Shown in pieces: positions 1 through 10,945 of a stretch of DNA of 64,000 nucleotides (position 1 is its first letter; the number at the start of each line of letters is the position of its first letter). The translations under genes and the position numbers were made by a program. The stretch comes from Aureococcus anophagefferens (Eukaryota; Sar; Pelagophyceae; Pelagomonadales; Pelagomonadaceae), in NCBI RefSeq assembly GCF_000186865.1, contig NW_008705564.1, positions 1,613,168-1,677,167 on the forward strand. Direction: 5' to 3'. The notes under the pieces are model-generated. The model was not told the DNA's origin and did no database searches. It saw only the letters and a program-made list of their open reading frames with translations.

Positions 1-3000
1 GGCGCCGGCGGCGAGGGCGCGCGCGATCTCGTCGGCGGCGGCGTCGTCCTCCGCGGCGCGGCGCAGCGCCTCGAGCTCCGCGCGGAGCGCCGCGGCGTCG
101 TCGCCGCCGCCGCCGGTCGCGAGCGCGCGCTCGAGCGCGTCGACGGCGCCCATGGTCCCGTAGCCGCGGCGCTCCAGGATGCCCTCGCGCGCGTCCGCGA
201 GGGCGTCGCCGATGGCGAGCCAGCGCGCGCTCTCCGCCGCCGTCGCGGCGCCGCCGAGCGCCGACCGCGCGGCCGCGACCGCGGACCGCAGCGCGGCCGC
301 GTCGACCGCGCGGCGGTCCAGCGGGACGGCGCAGGCGCCCGCGCCCGCCGCTTTTCGAATCGGCGGCACGACGGCCGCCACCTCCGCGAAGACGGCGTCC
401 TTGCAGGCCTCGGCGGCGCGCTCCTCCGCGGCGCAGAAGTCGGCCGACACCGCGCCGGCCGCGCGGAGCCGCGCGAGGGCCCCGAGGCCCTCCTCGAGGT
501 CCGCCTTGCTCCGCTCCGCGACGCCGCGCTCCAGGCACCGCTTCGCGACCATGAGGTCGCGCACGCCGCGCACCTGGGCCCGCGCGGCCTCCGCGGCGGC
601 GCTCAGCCGCCCGCCCCGCGTCGCGTCCGGGTCCGCGACCGCGTCCACGGCCTTCAACGCGCGCTCGAGGTCGTCGTAGTGCGCCGCCGCGTCGTCCTTG
701 GCGACCAACGCCTCCAGGATCCCCGCGAGCCGCTCGCCCTCCTCCAGCGCCTTCAGGACGGCGTCGCCGCGCTCGAGCGCCGCCTCGAAGGCCGCGGGCA
801 GGAAGCCGTGGAGGAACGCGACGCTCGCCGCCGCGACCGCGTGCGCCTCCGCCACCGCCGGCCGCAGCGCGCGGATCTCCCGCGGCCGCGCCGCGAGCGC
901 GCCCTCGAGCGTCGCCGCCGCGCGCCCCAGGCGGCGCTTCGTCTTCAACACCAGCGCGCTTCGCGCGACGGCGGCGACGCGGAGCACGGCTTTGGCGTGG
1001 GCCGCGGCGCGCAGCGCCTCGAGCCGCGACGCCGCCGTCGCGCGGTAGAAGACCACGGTCTTGCCGAACGCCACCTGGGTCGCGCCGAAGCAGCGGTCGT
1101 CGGACGCCCGCAGCCCCGCGAGGAGCGCCCGCGCGTGGCCCGACGGCCCGAGCCGCCGCAGCGCCGCGGCGTTCTTCAGGTCTAGCACGAAATAGCGCGT
1201 CGCGAAGCGCTCGTGGGGGCTGCGGAAGGGCCAGCCGCTCTGCTGGATCGTCACCGTCTCGAAGACGCCCGCGTAGGTCAGCTGCTCCAGAACGACGGGC
1301 GACCGGAAGACGCGCTTCACCTTCTCCATGTTCGGCTTCACCTGGGCAGGGTTCAACGTCGCTTCAATGTGAGCGTTCCGCGCGCGTTCCCAGAAGGAAA
1401 GCATGCACGTTTCGAGGGATGATCGCTCGTCCAAGAATCAGCCGAAACGAGTGGAACACGACCGAGCGAGGCGCCTTTTCGCGCCCGTGTCCCGCGCCGG
1501 GCTTCACGCAGCGCACGTAGTGGGGCTCCGTGGCGTTCAACGCGGTCGTCAGCGACGCGAGCTGGCCCCGGAACTTCTTCGACACGGTCGTCTTGCTCCC
1601 GCCGCCGGAGCCCCGGCCGCCGCGCGCGCGCGGCGCGGCAGCGGCGGGCGCGTCGTTCCACGTGAGCAGCGCGGCCGTCCTCTCGTGCGACGAGCCCGCG
1701 ACGCAGCTCGACAGGTCGCCGCTGAGCTGGTCCACGTTCTTCACCAGGAACTGGTCGACGTCGTAGGTCACCAACCCCGCGTAGTGCACGACGCCGAAGG
1801 CCTCGCCCGCGGCGCGCTTGTCGACGCGGAGGCGCGCGTGCGTGTCGTGCTTCTTGCCCACCTTGCTGCTCCAGCTCTTCGCGGAGCCCCGGGGCAGCCG
1901 CGCCTCCTCGTCGAGCATGGCGAGCACGTCGCCCAGGAGCGCGATGACGTCCGAGTTGTCCTTGTACTCGACGCCGTCGCAGGGCACGCCCTCGTCCGCG
2001 TAGAGCCTGAGCTCGAGCTCGAAGATGTCGCGGTTGAACTTGTTCTGGAGCTGCTCGTTCGTCAGGTTGATGCAGAGCTGCTCGAAGGAGTTCGACTCGA
2101 AGATCTCGAACCCGAAGATGTCGAGCACGCCGATGGTCTTCGCCTCGCCGGCGGGCGCCTCCATCTCGCGGTTCACCCGATCCACGGCCCAGTCGAAGAG
2201 CTTCGCGTAGAGCGCCTTCGCCAGCGCGTCGCGCGCGTCGCCCGCGGCGCCCGCCGCCAGCACGACGACGTTGATGGACCCGCGGCCGCCGGCGGAGATG
2301 GTCCGCGTCACGAGCGCCCGGCCGAGGCGCGCCGCGTCGACGTCGAGCCTGGGCAGGACAAGGGTGATTCAACGTCGCTTCAACGTGAGTGTTCCGCGCG
2401 CGCGCGTTACGGAAAACACATCCACGCTTCGAAACCGTTCCGAGAGATGATCGCTCGTCCAAAAATCAGCCGAAACGAGTGGAAAACGGCCGAGATAGGA
2501 GCCTTTGAAGTTGGGAATTTCGCTCTCTTGTGCTGCCCTGCGTCGAGCAGCGTCGCCGCAACTTCGAGGAACGGCGCGGTCCCGTCGACGACTTTGGACG
2601 CGTCCGTGCCGCCGCCCGCCGCCTCGAAGGCGACGTCGCCGAGGTGGAGCACCGCCGCGACGACGCCGTAGATCCACCGCCGCTCCTCCTCGGCGACGTT
2701 CAGCGCGACGGCCGCCTCCAGCACGGCGTCGAGCTCCGCGACGTCGTTGACGCCCGGGATCTCGACGCAGCCGCCGCCGCGCGCGTAGGCGAAGGTCTCG
2801 GCGCCGCGGGACCCGATGCCCAGGCGCGCGCCTAAAGCCGCCGCGGACACCGCGTCGCCGCCGGGGTGCTCCGCGCGCGCGTTCTCGCCGGCTACGCAGT
2901 GGTAGAACGCGTGGTAGCCGCGCTCGCCCGGCGCCTGCCGGACGACGCGCGACTTCTCCAGCAGGTAGTTCGTCGTCTTCGCGCCGACGACGCGGCCGCC

Positions 3001-3690
3001 GCCGTCCAGGACGACCTCGAGGTACTTGCCGAAGCGGCTGCTGTTGTCGTTGCGGAGCGTCTTCGCGTTCCCAAAGGCCTCGAGGATCGGCGACGCCGAC
3101 AGCACCTTCGCCGACACGGCCCCGCCGCCGCCGCCGCCGTCGCCGCGCGTCGCGCTCGCCGCGGCGACGTACTCGAGCGCCTTTTTCGTCGTCTCCGTTT
3201 TGCCCGCGCCGGACTCGCCGGAGACGATCAACGACTGGCCGACGCCGTGGGAGACGAGGGCGCGGTAGGCGCGCCGCGCCGTGAACCAGATGTGGGGCTC
3301 GAGGTCCTCGTCGGGCGTCTGCGGGTCCACGAAGCGACCGAGCGTCGCCCGCGCGTAGACGGCGTCGAGGCGCTCGAAGGGATTCGTCGCCACGAGCACG
3401 GAGCCCATGGCCGTGTAGATGTCGCCGGACCCGTAGCGCGCGCGCAGCACGTGCAGGATCGACGCGCGGTTCACCTCGTGCATCTGCACCATGTCCGCGA
3501 CGACGGCGCGCGCCGCCGCCGGGCTGGCCACGGCGTAGCAGTCCGCCGCGGCGACGGCGTCGATGGCTTCGCCGCTGTCCGCGTCGACGAAGCCCGCGCC
3601 GGACTTGCGGCCGAGCACGTACGCGTCATCGGTGTTCACGGGCACCCAGTAGTAGGCGGCAGCGCTGCCGCCGTCGGAAGGCAGAGCCAT
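1..3690 (-). CDS. Myosin heavy chain (motor domain plus start of tail), 3' end outside window
   Basis: Actin-based ATPase motor. Three exons: 3690-2549, 2348-1508 and 1341 to beyond base 1, separated by two introner-derived introns. Exon lengths keep one frame for at least 1108 codons. The P-loop GESGAGKT is near residues 158-165, switch I NDNSSRFGK near 214-222, switch II DIFGFE near 457-462, and the actin-binding HYVRCVKPN is formed only after removing the second introner. The relay region FEQLCINLTNEQLQ follows switch II. The start at 3690 (MALPSDGG) is chosen because it leaves a 98-bp divergent promoter to the gene at 3789. The tail (exon 3) is Ala/Arg-rich and helical without a recognised cargo domain, so the myosin class is not assigned. 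The family is certain from the motifs; the exact class is unknown. Confidence 0.95.
1334..1507 (-). mobile_element. Introner A1 (short, diverged family A) forming a myosin intron
   Basis: Element 1342-1499 lies between direct repeats GGCTTCAC at 1334-1341 and 1500-1507. On the coding strand the intron runs from GTGAAGCC (1507) to ...CTGCCCAG (1342), 166 bp. Splicing gives HYVRC|VKPN, the expected myosin actin-binding motif. It resembles introner A3 (13068-13231) at its 5' end and is shorter than the 192-bp copies. Its core is in the sense orientation relative to the gene. Confidence 0.88.
2341..2548 (-). mobile_element. Introner A2 (family A) forming a myosin intron
   Basis: A 192-bp element (2349-2540) with terminal inverted repeats of the GGGCAGCA type, flanked by identical 8-bp repeats CGTCGAGC at 2341-2348 and 2541-2548. 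The coding-strand intron is 200 bp and starts GC (GCTCGACG) rather than GT, ending CCCAG. Splicing joins TLLD to VDAARLGRAL and continues into the conserved myosin helix ARDALAKALY. Sense orientation. Confidence 0.93.
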
Positions 3691-3788
3691 CGTGTGGCCG
3701 CGCCGTCGGGGCAGCCCCAGAGGTTCAAACAAGAGGTAAAAAATAACTGATGCATTTTTTTGGATGCGTATCGACGGGGGCTGTGACG

Positions 3789-5189
3789 ATGGCGTCGCGG
3801 GCTCTGCCCGCGGTCGTCGTCCTCGTCCTCGGCGCCGGTTTCCTGGCCGGCGCCGGCGTGCGCCGCGGGACGGTCCACGCGCGCGTCCTCGCGGCCGCGG
3901 CGACGGACGACGGCGCCCCCTACACCATCTACCCGAGCTTCGCGCCGACGGCGGGCCGGCACAGCTTCTGCGACGACGACGACGACGACGACGCGAACGA
4001 CGACGGCTGCGTGCCCGTGGAGTACTGCGAGGACGACGACCCGAGCGTCGCGCCCCAGGGCTGCATCCCCAAGGAGACGCCGGCCGCGTGCGACTGGTGC
4101 TCGGCGGAATGCGCGACGCACGGCAAGAACCACCCCCACATCAAGCAGCTCACCTGCGAGTACTGCGAAGAGTACTGCGTCGTCTTCACCTACGAGCCGT
4201 CGGCCCAGCCGACGCGCGCCGGCGCGAGCCGAAAGCCGAGCCGCGCGCCCACGGCCGGGCCCACGGATCCCACGACCGCGCCGTCGCGCGCGCCGACGCC
4301 GAACCCGGACAACCCGAAGCCGACGCTGCCCGCCTTCGAGCTGGGCGTCGACATGCGCATGGAGGGCGTCGAGGCGTCGGCCTTCACGGACGGCCAGTAC
4401 GTCTACGCGTTCAAGCAGTCGGTGACGGGCGTGCTCGGCTTACGCGTCGACACGATGGTCAACTTCGGCGCCGTCGCGTCCGTCGGCCGGCGGCTGCGGG
4501 CGCGGAAGCTCGCGTCGTCGTGCCTCGTTACTTTTGACCTGGTGATCCACGACGCGACGAACGTGTCGACGATCTTCGACTACGAGGCGGACGTCCGCGA
4601 CGCGCTCGAGGGCGCCGTCGACGACGGCGCCTTCGCCGCGGAGCTCGTCAACTTCGCCAACATGACGGGCAGCGCCGAGGCCGTCAAGGAGGCCAAGCAC
4701 ACCGTCGTCATCGCCGTCGCGGTCGCGACGCTCACGTCCGACGCGCCTACCACCGCGTACGCGCCGACGTACGCGCCGACGACGGAGACGGCGCTCGAGG
4801 CGACGCGGCGCGAGGAGGAGACCTGGCGCCAGCGCGCGCGGCGCTTCTTCGCGACGACGATCCTGTGGGTGCCCGTCTGGGGCTGGCTGCTCGCCTGCGG
4901 CCTGCTGGCCTGCCTGTCGGGCGTCTTCGCGTGGCTCTCGCACGAGACGTCCGTGGAGTGGCTCCCGGCGAAGCCGCCGCCGGGCAAGCACCCCTGGTGG
5001 GTCGAGGAGGACTACGGCGGCCGCAGCTCGCCCTTCGACTGGCGCCACTCGGAGACGAGCCGCGCGGCCTACGCGTCCGCGCGCCTCGCGGGCTCGCGCG
5101 CGGAGTCCTACGCGCTCCTCCGCGAGCGACGAGACGACGCGCGCAACCTGTGCTTCCCGACGGCGGCGCCCGCGAACTCGTCGAGGTAA
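3789..5189 (+). CDS. Secreted or surface single-pass membrane protein with Ser/Pro-Thr linker
   Basis: 466-residue protein from the ATG at 3789. An upstream in-frame ATG at 3750 is less likely because MASRALPAVVVLVLG is a good signal peptide start. The ectodomain begins with an Asp-rich run (DDDDDDDANDDG) and a Cys-rich segment (CDWCSAEC, CEYCEEYC), then a low-complexity PSRAPT linker typical of stramenopile surface proteins, then a globular region containing FDLVIHDATNVS. One hydrophobic helix (ILWVPVWGWLLACGLLACL) lies near residues 345-370, followed by a cytoplasmic tail of about 90 residues. No enzymatic family is recognised. It is transcribed divergently from the myosin gene with 98 bp between start codons. 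The topology is clear; the function is unknown. Confidence 0.8.
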   Translation: MASRALPAVVVLVLGAGFLAGAGVRRGTVHARVLAAAATDDGAPYTIYPSFAPTAGRHSFCDDDDDDDANDDGCVPVEYCEDDDPSVAPQGCIPKETPAACDWCSAECATHGKNHPHIKQLTCEYCEEYCVVFTYEPSAQPTRAGASRKPSRAPTAGPTDPTTAPSRAPTPNPDNPKPTLPAFELGVDMRMEGVEASAFTDGQYVYAFKQSVTGVLGLRVDTMVNFGAVASVGRRLRARKLASSCLVTFDLVIHDATNVSTIFDYEADVRDALEGAVDDGAFAAELVNFANMTGSAEAVKEAKHTVVIAVAVATLTSDAPTTAYAPTYAPTTETALEATRREEETWRQRARRFFATTILWVPVWGWLLACGLLACLSGVFAWLSHETSVEWLPAKPPPGKHPWWVEEDYGGRSSPFDWRHSETSRAAYASARLAGSRAESYALLRERRDDARNLCFPTAAPANSSR

Positions 5190-5233
5190 CACGCGGCGGC
5201 GCCTCGGGGACGTGTCCGTTGGCGACGGGCCAC

Positions 5234-8200
5234 TTAGAGCCTCGCGCGCTGGTAGACGCGCGGCCGCGGCTCGGGCGACCGGGGCCGGTAGCCCCGCGGC
5301 GGCGACCGGCGGTCCGGCGAGTAGTCGCGGCGGCGCGGCGGCGGCGACGGCGGGCGGCGGCGCGGCGGCGGCGACGGCGGGCGGCGGCGCGGCGGCGGCG
5401 ACGGCGGCCGGCGCCGGAGCGGGCTCGGCGACCGGCGGCGCCGCGGCGGCGACGGCTCGCGGAAGCGGTCGTCGAAGCGGCGGTCGTAGTCGCGGGGCCG
5501 CGGCGGCGGCGCGTCGTCGGGCGGCGGCTCGGGCCGCGGCTCGGGCCGCGCGCGCGGCGCGGGCGGCGCGGGCGGCGGCGCGGGCGGCGCGTCCTCGCGC
5601 CTGCGCTTGCGCGGGTCCGCCGGGGCCTCGCGCGGCGAGTCCGCGGGCTTGGGCTCGCTGACGCTCGCCTTGCGCTTCCGCGGGTCCGCGGGCCTGGGCT
5701 CGGCCGCGGCGCCCTTCTTCGCCTTCTTCTTCTTCGGGATGCGCCGCGTGCCGTCCGCCGCGCGCGGGCTCGCGGACCGCGCGGAGTCGTCGTCGCCGGC
5801 GGCCTCCGCGGGCGCCGGGCGCTTGAGGACGCCCTTCTTCGGCGGCGCCGGGAGCGGCGCGGCCTTCCTCGGCGGCGGCGCCTTCGCCGGCGATCGCACG
5901 TACGCCTCCTCGAGCCGCGAGTCCTCGTCGCCGTCGTCGTAGGCGATGTCGTAGGTGCCGTCGCCGTGGACCTTGGCGACGACGCCGGGGTAGAGCGTCC
6001 GCTGGCGGTCGAAGCGCGCGCGGACGCGGTCGCCCGCGGCGAAGCGCGCCGCCGGCGGCGGCGCCTCCTCGGCCGGCGGCGCCGCCTCCTCGGCGGCCGG
6101 CGGCGCCTCGTCGTCCTCGGCCTCGAAGAGGGGCGCCGCCTCGTCGTCCTCGGCCTCGAAGCGGGGCGCCTCGTCGTCCGCGGGCGCGCCGTCGTCGCCC
6201 GACTCGGTGCCCGACGCGACGCCGTCGTTCTCGCTCGCCGTGCGCGAGCCGTCGTCGCCGTGGGGCGCCGCGGCCGCGGCCTCGGCGGCCATGGCCGCGT
6301 CGTCGTCGTCGACGTCGCCGTCGTCGAGGAGCGCCGGCGGCGGCGCGGGCCGCGGCGCGGGCGGCCGCGGCGCGGGCGCGGGCGGCCGCGGCGGCCTCGG
6401 CCGCGCGCGCGCCGCGGCCAGGAGGCGCTTCGTCCACTCGGGCTCGTCGGGCCGCGGCTCCAGCGCCTCGCGGCCGGCGTCGTCGAGCGCGAGGAAGGCG
6501 GCGAAGGACGCCGCGGCCGCGCCCGGCGGCCGCGGCCGCGGCCGCGGCGCGCGGCGCTCCGCGGCGGCGCCCGGCTCGAGGAGCCGCCGCTGGTGCTCCG
6601 CCGGGTCGGCGCCGAAGACGTTCCGCAGCAGGAAGAGGCGCGCCCGCTTCGCGATCTGGAAGGGCTTGGACGACGCGACGGCGTCGCGGCGCCGCCACCA
6701 CGCGTCGACGGCGCGCTCGACGGCGTCGCCGTCCTCGCGGCAGAAGCCCGCGCGGACGACGGCCCGCGTCGCGGGCTCCAGGGCCTTGCCCTCGGGCACG
6801 GACCGCGCGGGGCGCTTCCGAGGACCGCCGGCGACCGCCGGCGGCGCGGCCGCGAGCGCCTGGCTCAGCACGATCTCCTCGCGGTCGCCGAGCACGCCGC
6901 GGCAGTTCGGCGCGCCGCAGCGGCACCGCCGGTCGCTCGACACCTTCGACGGCTGCGCCGCCGTCCGCGCGTCGCCGCTGGACCAGCTGTAGTCGAAGGT
7001 GATCTCCTCGTCTTTCGCGATGTCGCGGAGCGCGGCGATCGCGACGCGCATCTCGCCGTTGACCATCCAGCTCTCGGCCTCGCAGTTCGGCGCGCACGAG
7101 TGGTTCAAGAACCGCGTGAGGCCGCCGTAGCGGCTCGCGTCGATGACGTCGCCCTTGCCCAGCGCCATGAAGTAGGAGTGCTTCTCGTCGCGCGAGTTCC
7201 GCAGCTCCGCGTAGCGCCGCGCCGGCATGACCTGTGTGCGAATCAAATCTTCAACCCGACTTCAATGTGAGCGTATTCGAATGTTTTGACACACTCACTT
7301 CCGCCGTGCTTCGAGAACTCGACGAGAGCAATCGATCCGTCCAAAAATCAGCCGAATCGACTTCGATTTGAGCGAGCTAGAGAATTTCAAAGTTTGGTCG
7401 GGACGTCCCAAACCAGTGGTTGATTTGCACACGGGGCATGACCTCGCCGACGTACTCGCCGAGGACGTTGCCCGCCCGGTGGCGCCGCGTCGCGAAGAGC
7501 CCGAAGCCCTTGACGGCGTCGCCCGTGTCCCGCACCTCGACGCCCGTCGCCGCGTTGATGCGCTGGAGCCGCCGGTTCGCGCAGCGCTTGCCGAGCGAGC
7601 ACGTCAGAGGCGTGCACTCGATGAACGACGCGCGGCTCGGGCACGCCGCGAAGCAGCCGCTGCGCCCCCTGCGCTCCGGGTCGTCGTCGCGGTCGTCGCC
7701 GTCGTCGTCGAGCTCGACGAACTCGCAGGCCTTGTCGCAGCCGCAGCGGCCGCCGTCCGCGTCCTCGACGGTCCGCCAGACGCGCTCCGCGCGGTGCGCG
7801 AAGACGTTCCGCTTCACGAGCTCGAACTCGGCGAAGGCGACGTCCAGGGACCGCACGCCGGCCTTGCGCGCCCGCTCCGCGGCGCGCTCCTTGGCGGCTT
7901 CGACGAGCAGGCCGTAGGGCAGCTCGAAGTCGACGAAGGACGCGGCGGCGCCGTCGTCGCCGGGGAAGAACGCGACGGGCGCGGCCGCGTAGGCCGCGGC
8001 CCGCTTCTCGGGCTTGCGCAGCGTCTTCTTGACGGCGCCGTACTTGGGCAGCGGCAGGCGCACGCGCGCGGGCGCGCGCCTCGTCACCTTCTTCTTCGCC
8101 CTCCCCGTGTCGCGCCACATCGCCTTGTACGCGGACGCGCGCTCGCGGAGGCCCATGTCGTCCTCGTCGAGGATCTCCGTCGGCGTCGACGCGCGCGACG

Positions 8201-8348
8201 ACGCCGTGTCCGCGGGCGGCGCGTCCTCCACGGGCGCGGCGGCGCCGAAGCCCTCGACGTAGTAGTCGCCCTGCTTGGCGTTGGTCTCGTTCGCCTCGTA
8301 GGAGAGGTCGATGTCGTCGGTCCAGTCGCGCTGCTGCGGCTGCGCCAT
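5234..8348 (-). CDS. AWS-SET-postSET histone lysine methyltransferase with Tudor-like domain
   Basis: Nuclear protein methyltransferase of the SET2/ASH1 type, in which the family usually targets H3K36. Two exons, 8348-7443 and 7231-5234 (967 aa), split by a family B introner inside the SET domain. AWS cysteines lie at about 202-262, SET at about 265-385 with LGEYVGE, FLNHSC (343-348) and EEITFDY (377-383), and post-SET CRCGAPNC at about 404-412. After a Pro/Ala/Arg-rich linker, a Tudor-like segment (GDRVRARFD..YPGVVAKV..YDIAYDDGD) sits near residue 700, and the C-terminus is rich in RRR/SP dipeptides as in splicing-associated factors. Splicing of the introner restores GE|VMPARRYAEL, normal SET sequence. 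The start MAQPQQ is chosen; an in-frame ATG at 8594 exists but would encode low-complexity sequence. H3K36 specificity is inference. Confidence 0.92.
7224..7442 (-). mobile_element. Introner B1 (family B) forming the SET gene intron
   Basis: Element 7232-7434 has terminal inverted repeats of the type TGTGTGC...GCACAC followed inward by AAATCAA. It lies between identical 8-bp repeats GGCATGAC at 7224-7231 and 7435-7442. The coding-strand intron is 211 bp, begins GTCATGCC and ends CACACAG. It differs from family A at its ends but shares the internal GGCTGATTTTTGGACG core. Sense orientation. Confidence 0.92.
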
Positions 8349-8594
8349 GGTCGTCGGCGTGCGGCGGTGCTTCAGTGGCGCGCCGCTTGTGTCGCGCGAC
8401 CACCGGTGCTCGCAGAGCAGCGGTTTCAGGAGCTCTCCGAGCTTGGCTCCATCGGTCGTGTCGGTCGCCGCCGTGCCCACGGGTGGGCGCGCCGAGGCCT
8501 GTGCCGAGGCGGCGCGCGCCGGTCGTGGTGGCTCCGCACGAGCTCCGCGCCCGGATGCCTCGTCGGCGCACCCCTTCTTAACGCCACTAGTCAA

Positions 8595-9452
8595 CTAGCC
8601 GTCCGCTTCCGAATCGGGCTCGCCGTCAGCCCCCGAGTCGGTATCGTCCGCCTCCGAGTCGGTATCGTCCGCCTCCGAGTCGGAATCGTCAGATTCCGAG
8701 TCGGAGTCGTTGTCAGAATCGACATCGTATTCGTCGTAGTCGCGCGGGGTCCGCCAGAATGCGAGGATGCAAGAGAAGACCTCGTCGGGCAGCGTCGTGT
8801 TCAGGAAGAGGAGCTCGTGCGCGTGCACGGTCGACAGGGACGCGCGGCCGCGCTCGCGGAGCGAGGGGAGTTCGTGGCGGAGCGCGAGTAGCTCGGCGCG
8901 CGGCGCAGCGACATATTTCGCCCAGCCGCCGGCGGCGCGGACCCCGCCGAAGAAGTCGGCCGTGGCTATTTTGTTGCAGCGTCGCGCGTAGGCCACGGCG
9001 TCTTTACCCTCGAAGTCTCGAACGTCGAGCGACGCGCCGCGACTCAGGAGGAGCTGGCAAAATTTGGTCAGTCCTCTCTTGGCAGCGAAGTGGAGCGCAA
9101 TACGCCCATAGATGTCGCGATCGTCGACTCGAGCGCCCGCATCGAGCAGAACGACCGCCGCTGCGTTTAGTCGGTTTACTTGAGCGGTGACGTGCAGTGG
9201 CGTTTGGAGGCATACGGGTCTGCCGGTGTGGATGTCGGCGCCATTCTCCAGGAGACGTGTAATGGTTTCGGAAAACCCCTGTAGCGCTGCGTAATATAGG
9301 GCTGTATATCCCTCTGGATCATCTTCGATTGGCGCTCCGTTTCTCCAGTCAATTGGCACATAAATAAGGCTATTGATGCCGCGGCCCGAGGCGCGTCTGC
9401 GCTGCACGTCGTCAAGGAACCGGCGCCCCCAAAGCGAAAGCGGAGACTCCAT
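8595..9452 (-). CDS. Ankyrin-repeat protein with C-terminal F-box-like segment and acidic tail
   Basis: 285-residue protein starting MESPLSLWGRR. Ankyrin repeats occupy the middle: YTALYYAALQGFSETITRLL, QTPLHVTAQ...VLLDAGA, GRIALHFAAKRG..LLLSRGA. A C-terminal LPDEVFSCILAFW segment resembles an F-box or SOCS-like helix, followed by an acidic DSDSE tail built from repeated DDTDSEA units. Such proteins generally act as protein-interaction adaptors; no partner can be inferred. Base composition is visibly richer in A+T than in neighbouring genes, a trait shared with the F-box/kelch gene at 25-26 kb. It is divergent from the cyclophilin-like gene, with 153 bp between starts. Confidence 0.82.
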   Translation of the reverse strand: MESPLSLWGRRFLDDVQRRRASGRGINSLIYVPIDWRNGAPIEDDPEGYTALYYAALQGFSETITRLLENGADIHTGRPVCLQTPLHVTAQVNRLNAAAVVLLDAGARVDDRDIYGRIALHFAAKRGLTKFCQLLLSRGASLDVRDFEGKDAVAYARRCNKIATADFFGGVRAAGGWAKYVAAPRAELLALRHELPSLRERGRASLSTVHAHELLFLNTTLPDEVFSCILAFWRTPRDYDEYDVDSDNDSDSESDDSDSEADDTDSEADDTDSGADGEPDSEADG

Positions 9453-9605
9453 CGTGTCGTCCACTACACCATCGTCCACCTCAACAGTCAGGGCTGCGGG
9501 CAAGTTGCAGCCCCCCGCCGCCAGCTCTGCGCTTGCGCCGACGGCAGCGTCGTCGACAGCGAGCACAGAAGCGCCAGCAGCAGCGTCGCAGCAAACTCCA
9601 GCATC

Positions 9606-10616
9606 ATGCCAGCAATGCGCCTGCTGCTGCTCGCGCCGCTGCTCTGCGGCGGCGTGCGCGTCGTCGAGCGGCGACGGCTGCTGGGCACGGCCGCCGCGGC
9701 GTGGCCGGCGGCGGCCGGCGCGGCGCCGGCGTGGCTCGCCGACGTGCCGACGGAGTCGGCCTCCGAGGCGCTCGCGCCGCCGCGGCCGCGCGAGGCGCCG
9801 CGCGCGCCCGCCGCGAGCTCGCGCGAGTCCGACCGCGTCGTCGCGGCGCAAAAGGCCGCGCTCGCCGCGGAGCCCCGGCCGTCGAGGGCCGTCACGGCGA
9901 CGCTGCGCCTCAGCGTGCGCGTCGCGCGCGCCGACGGCACCTTCAGCGTGCGCGACGACGACCCGGACCCGCCCGTCTTCGGCGACCTGGACCTCGGCCT
10001 CTACGGCGACGCGGCGCCGGCCGCGGCGGCCGTGTTCCTCGCGGCGGCGCTCGGCGACCCCGACGCGGCCGAGACGCCGACCTTGGCGCGGTCCCTCGTC
10101 GACGAGCGCCGCGGCTCGCTCGTCGTCGGCGGCCGCATCAAGGGCCTCGGCGAGCGCGACATCTTCGGCGAGCGCGTGCTCGTGAACGGCCGCGACGGCT
10201 CCGAGGCGCTGTCGCCGCGCGGCGCGTCCGTCGCCGCGCGGCTCGGCCGCGAGCGGTCGCCCCTGCCCCACGACGCGCGGGGGCTGCTCACGCGGCGGCG
10301 GTCCGACGCGGGCGCGGACGTCACGGCGTTCGGGGTGACGCTCAGGGCCGCGCCGCAGCTCGATCCCGACTACGCGGTCTTCGGCGCGGTCCTCCGGGAC
10401 GACGGGCGGCTCCTCGAGAAGATCGAGTCCCTCGGCGTCTACTCCCTCGACGCCGTCGGCCCGTCGACGGAGGTGCCCCTCGCGGCGGAGATCTACCGCG
10501 CGCAGAAGGACGCGTTCCGCGGCGCGGCGAAGGCCATCGGCGACGGCCGCGCGAACTCCGTCTTCCCGGGGAAGATCCTCCGGCGCGTGGAGGTGACGCG
10601 CGTGCAGCTGCTCTAA
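9606..10616 (+). CDS. Cyclophilin-type peptidyl-prolyl isomerase-like protein, probably thylakoid lumen
   Basis: 336 aa. The N-terminus MRLLLLAPLLCGGV is followed by ERRRLLGTAAAAWPAAAGAAPA, a twin-arginine plus hydrophobic stretch with an Ala-x-Ala site, as in bipartite presequences for import into complex plastids and Tat transport to the lumen. The mature part shows a cyclophilin-like layout: a beta-strand start TATLRLSVRV, FGDLDLGLYGDAAP..AAVFLAAAL, then VVGGRIKGLGERDIFGE and YAVFGAVL near the C-terminus. Canonical catalytic residues are poorly conserved, so isomerase activity is doubtful. It is single-exon in this window. Confidence 0.72.
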   Translation: MPAMRLLLLAPLLCGGVRVVERRRLLGTAAAAWPAAAGAAPAWLADVPTESASEALAPPRPREAPRAPAASSRESDRVVAAQKAALAAEPRPSRAVTATLRLSVRVARADGTFSVRDDDPDPPVFGDLDLGLYGDAAPAAAAVFLAAALGDPDAAETPTLARSLVDERRGSLVVGGRIKGLGERDIFGERVLVNGRDGSEALSPRGASVAARLGRERSPLPHDARGLLTRRRSDAGADVTAFGVTLRAAPQLDPDYAVFGAVLRDDGRLLEKIESLGVYSLDAVGPSTEVPLAAEIYRAQKDAFRGAAKAIGDGRANSVFPGKILRRVEVTRVQLL

Positions 10617-10617
10617 T

Positions 10618-10945
10618 AGGGCTCCGCGCAGATTACTTTGCGGGCTTCTTCTTCGGGCGGTGGGGCCGCCTGTCGCGCCGCTTCCGGGCGCGCCGGCGCT
10701 GGATCGGCGGCTCGCACGAGTGCCTCGCGGACTGCGAGGTCCTCACCAAGGAATCGCGGTGCCGCAAAAAGCGGAATTGCGTCTACAAGAAGGGCGCGTG
10801 CCGGTTCAAGAAGGCCTGCGCCTACAAGATCTCGCACGGCAAGTGCAAGAAGGCCTCGAAGTGCCGCGTGAAGAAATTCGCGGGCGCCGAGAAGTTCGAC
10901 GCGCACGGCCAGAAGATGTGGCTCTGCGAGCACCGCGAGAACTAG
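10618..10945 (+). pseudogene. Truncated duplicate of the C-terminal Cys/Lys-rich domain of the LRR gene at 47 kb
   Basis: From 10700 the sequence encodes WIGGSHECLADCEVL through LCEHREN* and matches the last coding segment of the minus-strand gene at 47261-48502 almost base for base. Upstream of 10700 homology stops. The preceding reading frame (ADYFAGFFFGRWGRL...) has no signal peptide, LRR or repeat linker, and begins right after the stop of the preceding gene. It is best read as a promoterless 3' fragment created by duplication, although it could be transcribed with its upstream neighbour. Confidence 0.7.

Noticed and set aside
4440..7097. 885-codon minus-strand frame overlapping the SET gene and surface protein
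   Set aside because: Arg/Ala-rich with no motifs, and out of frame with the SET domain.
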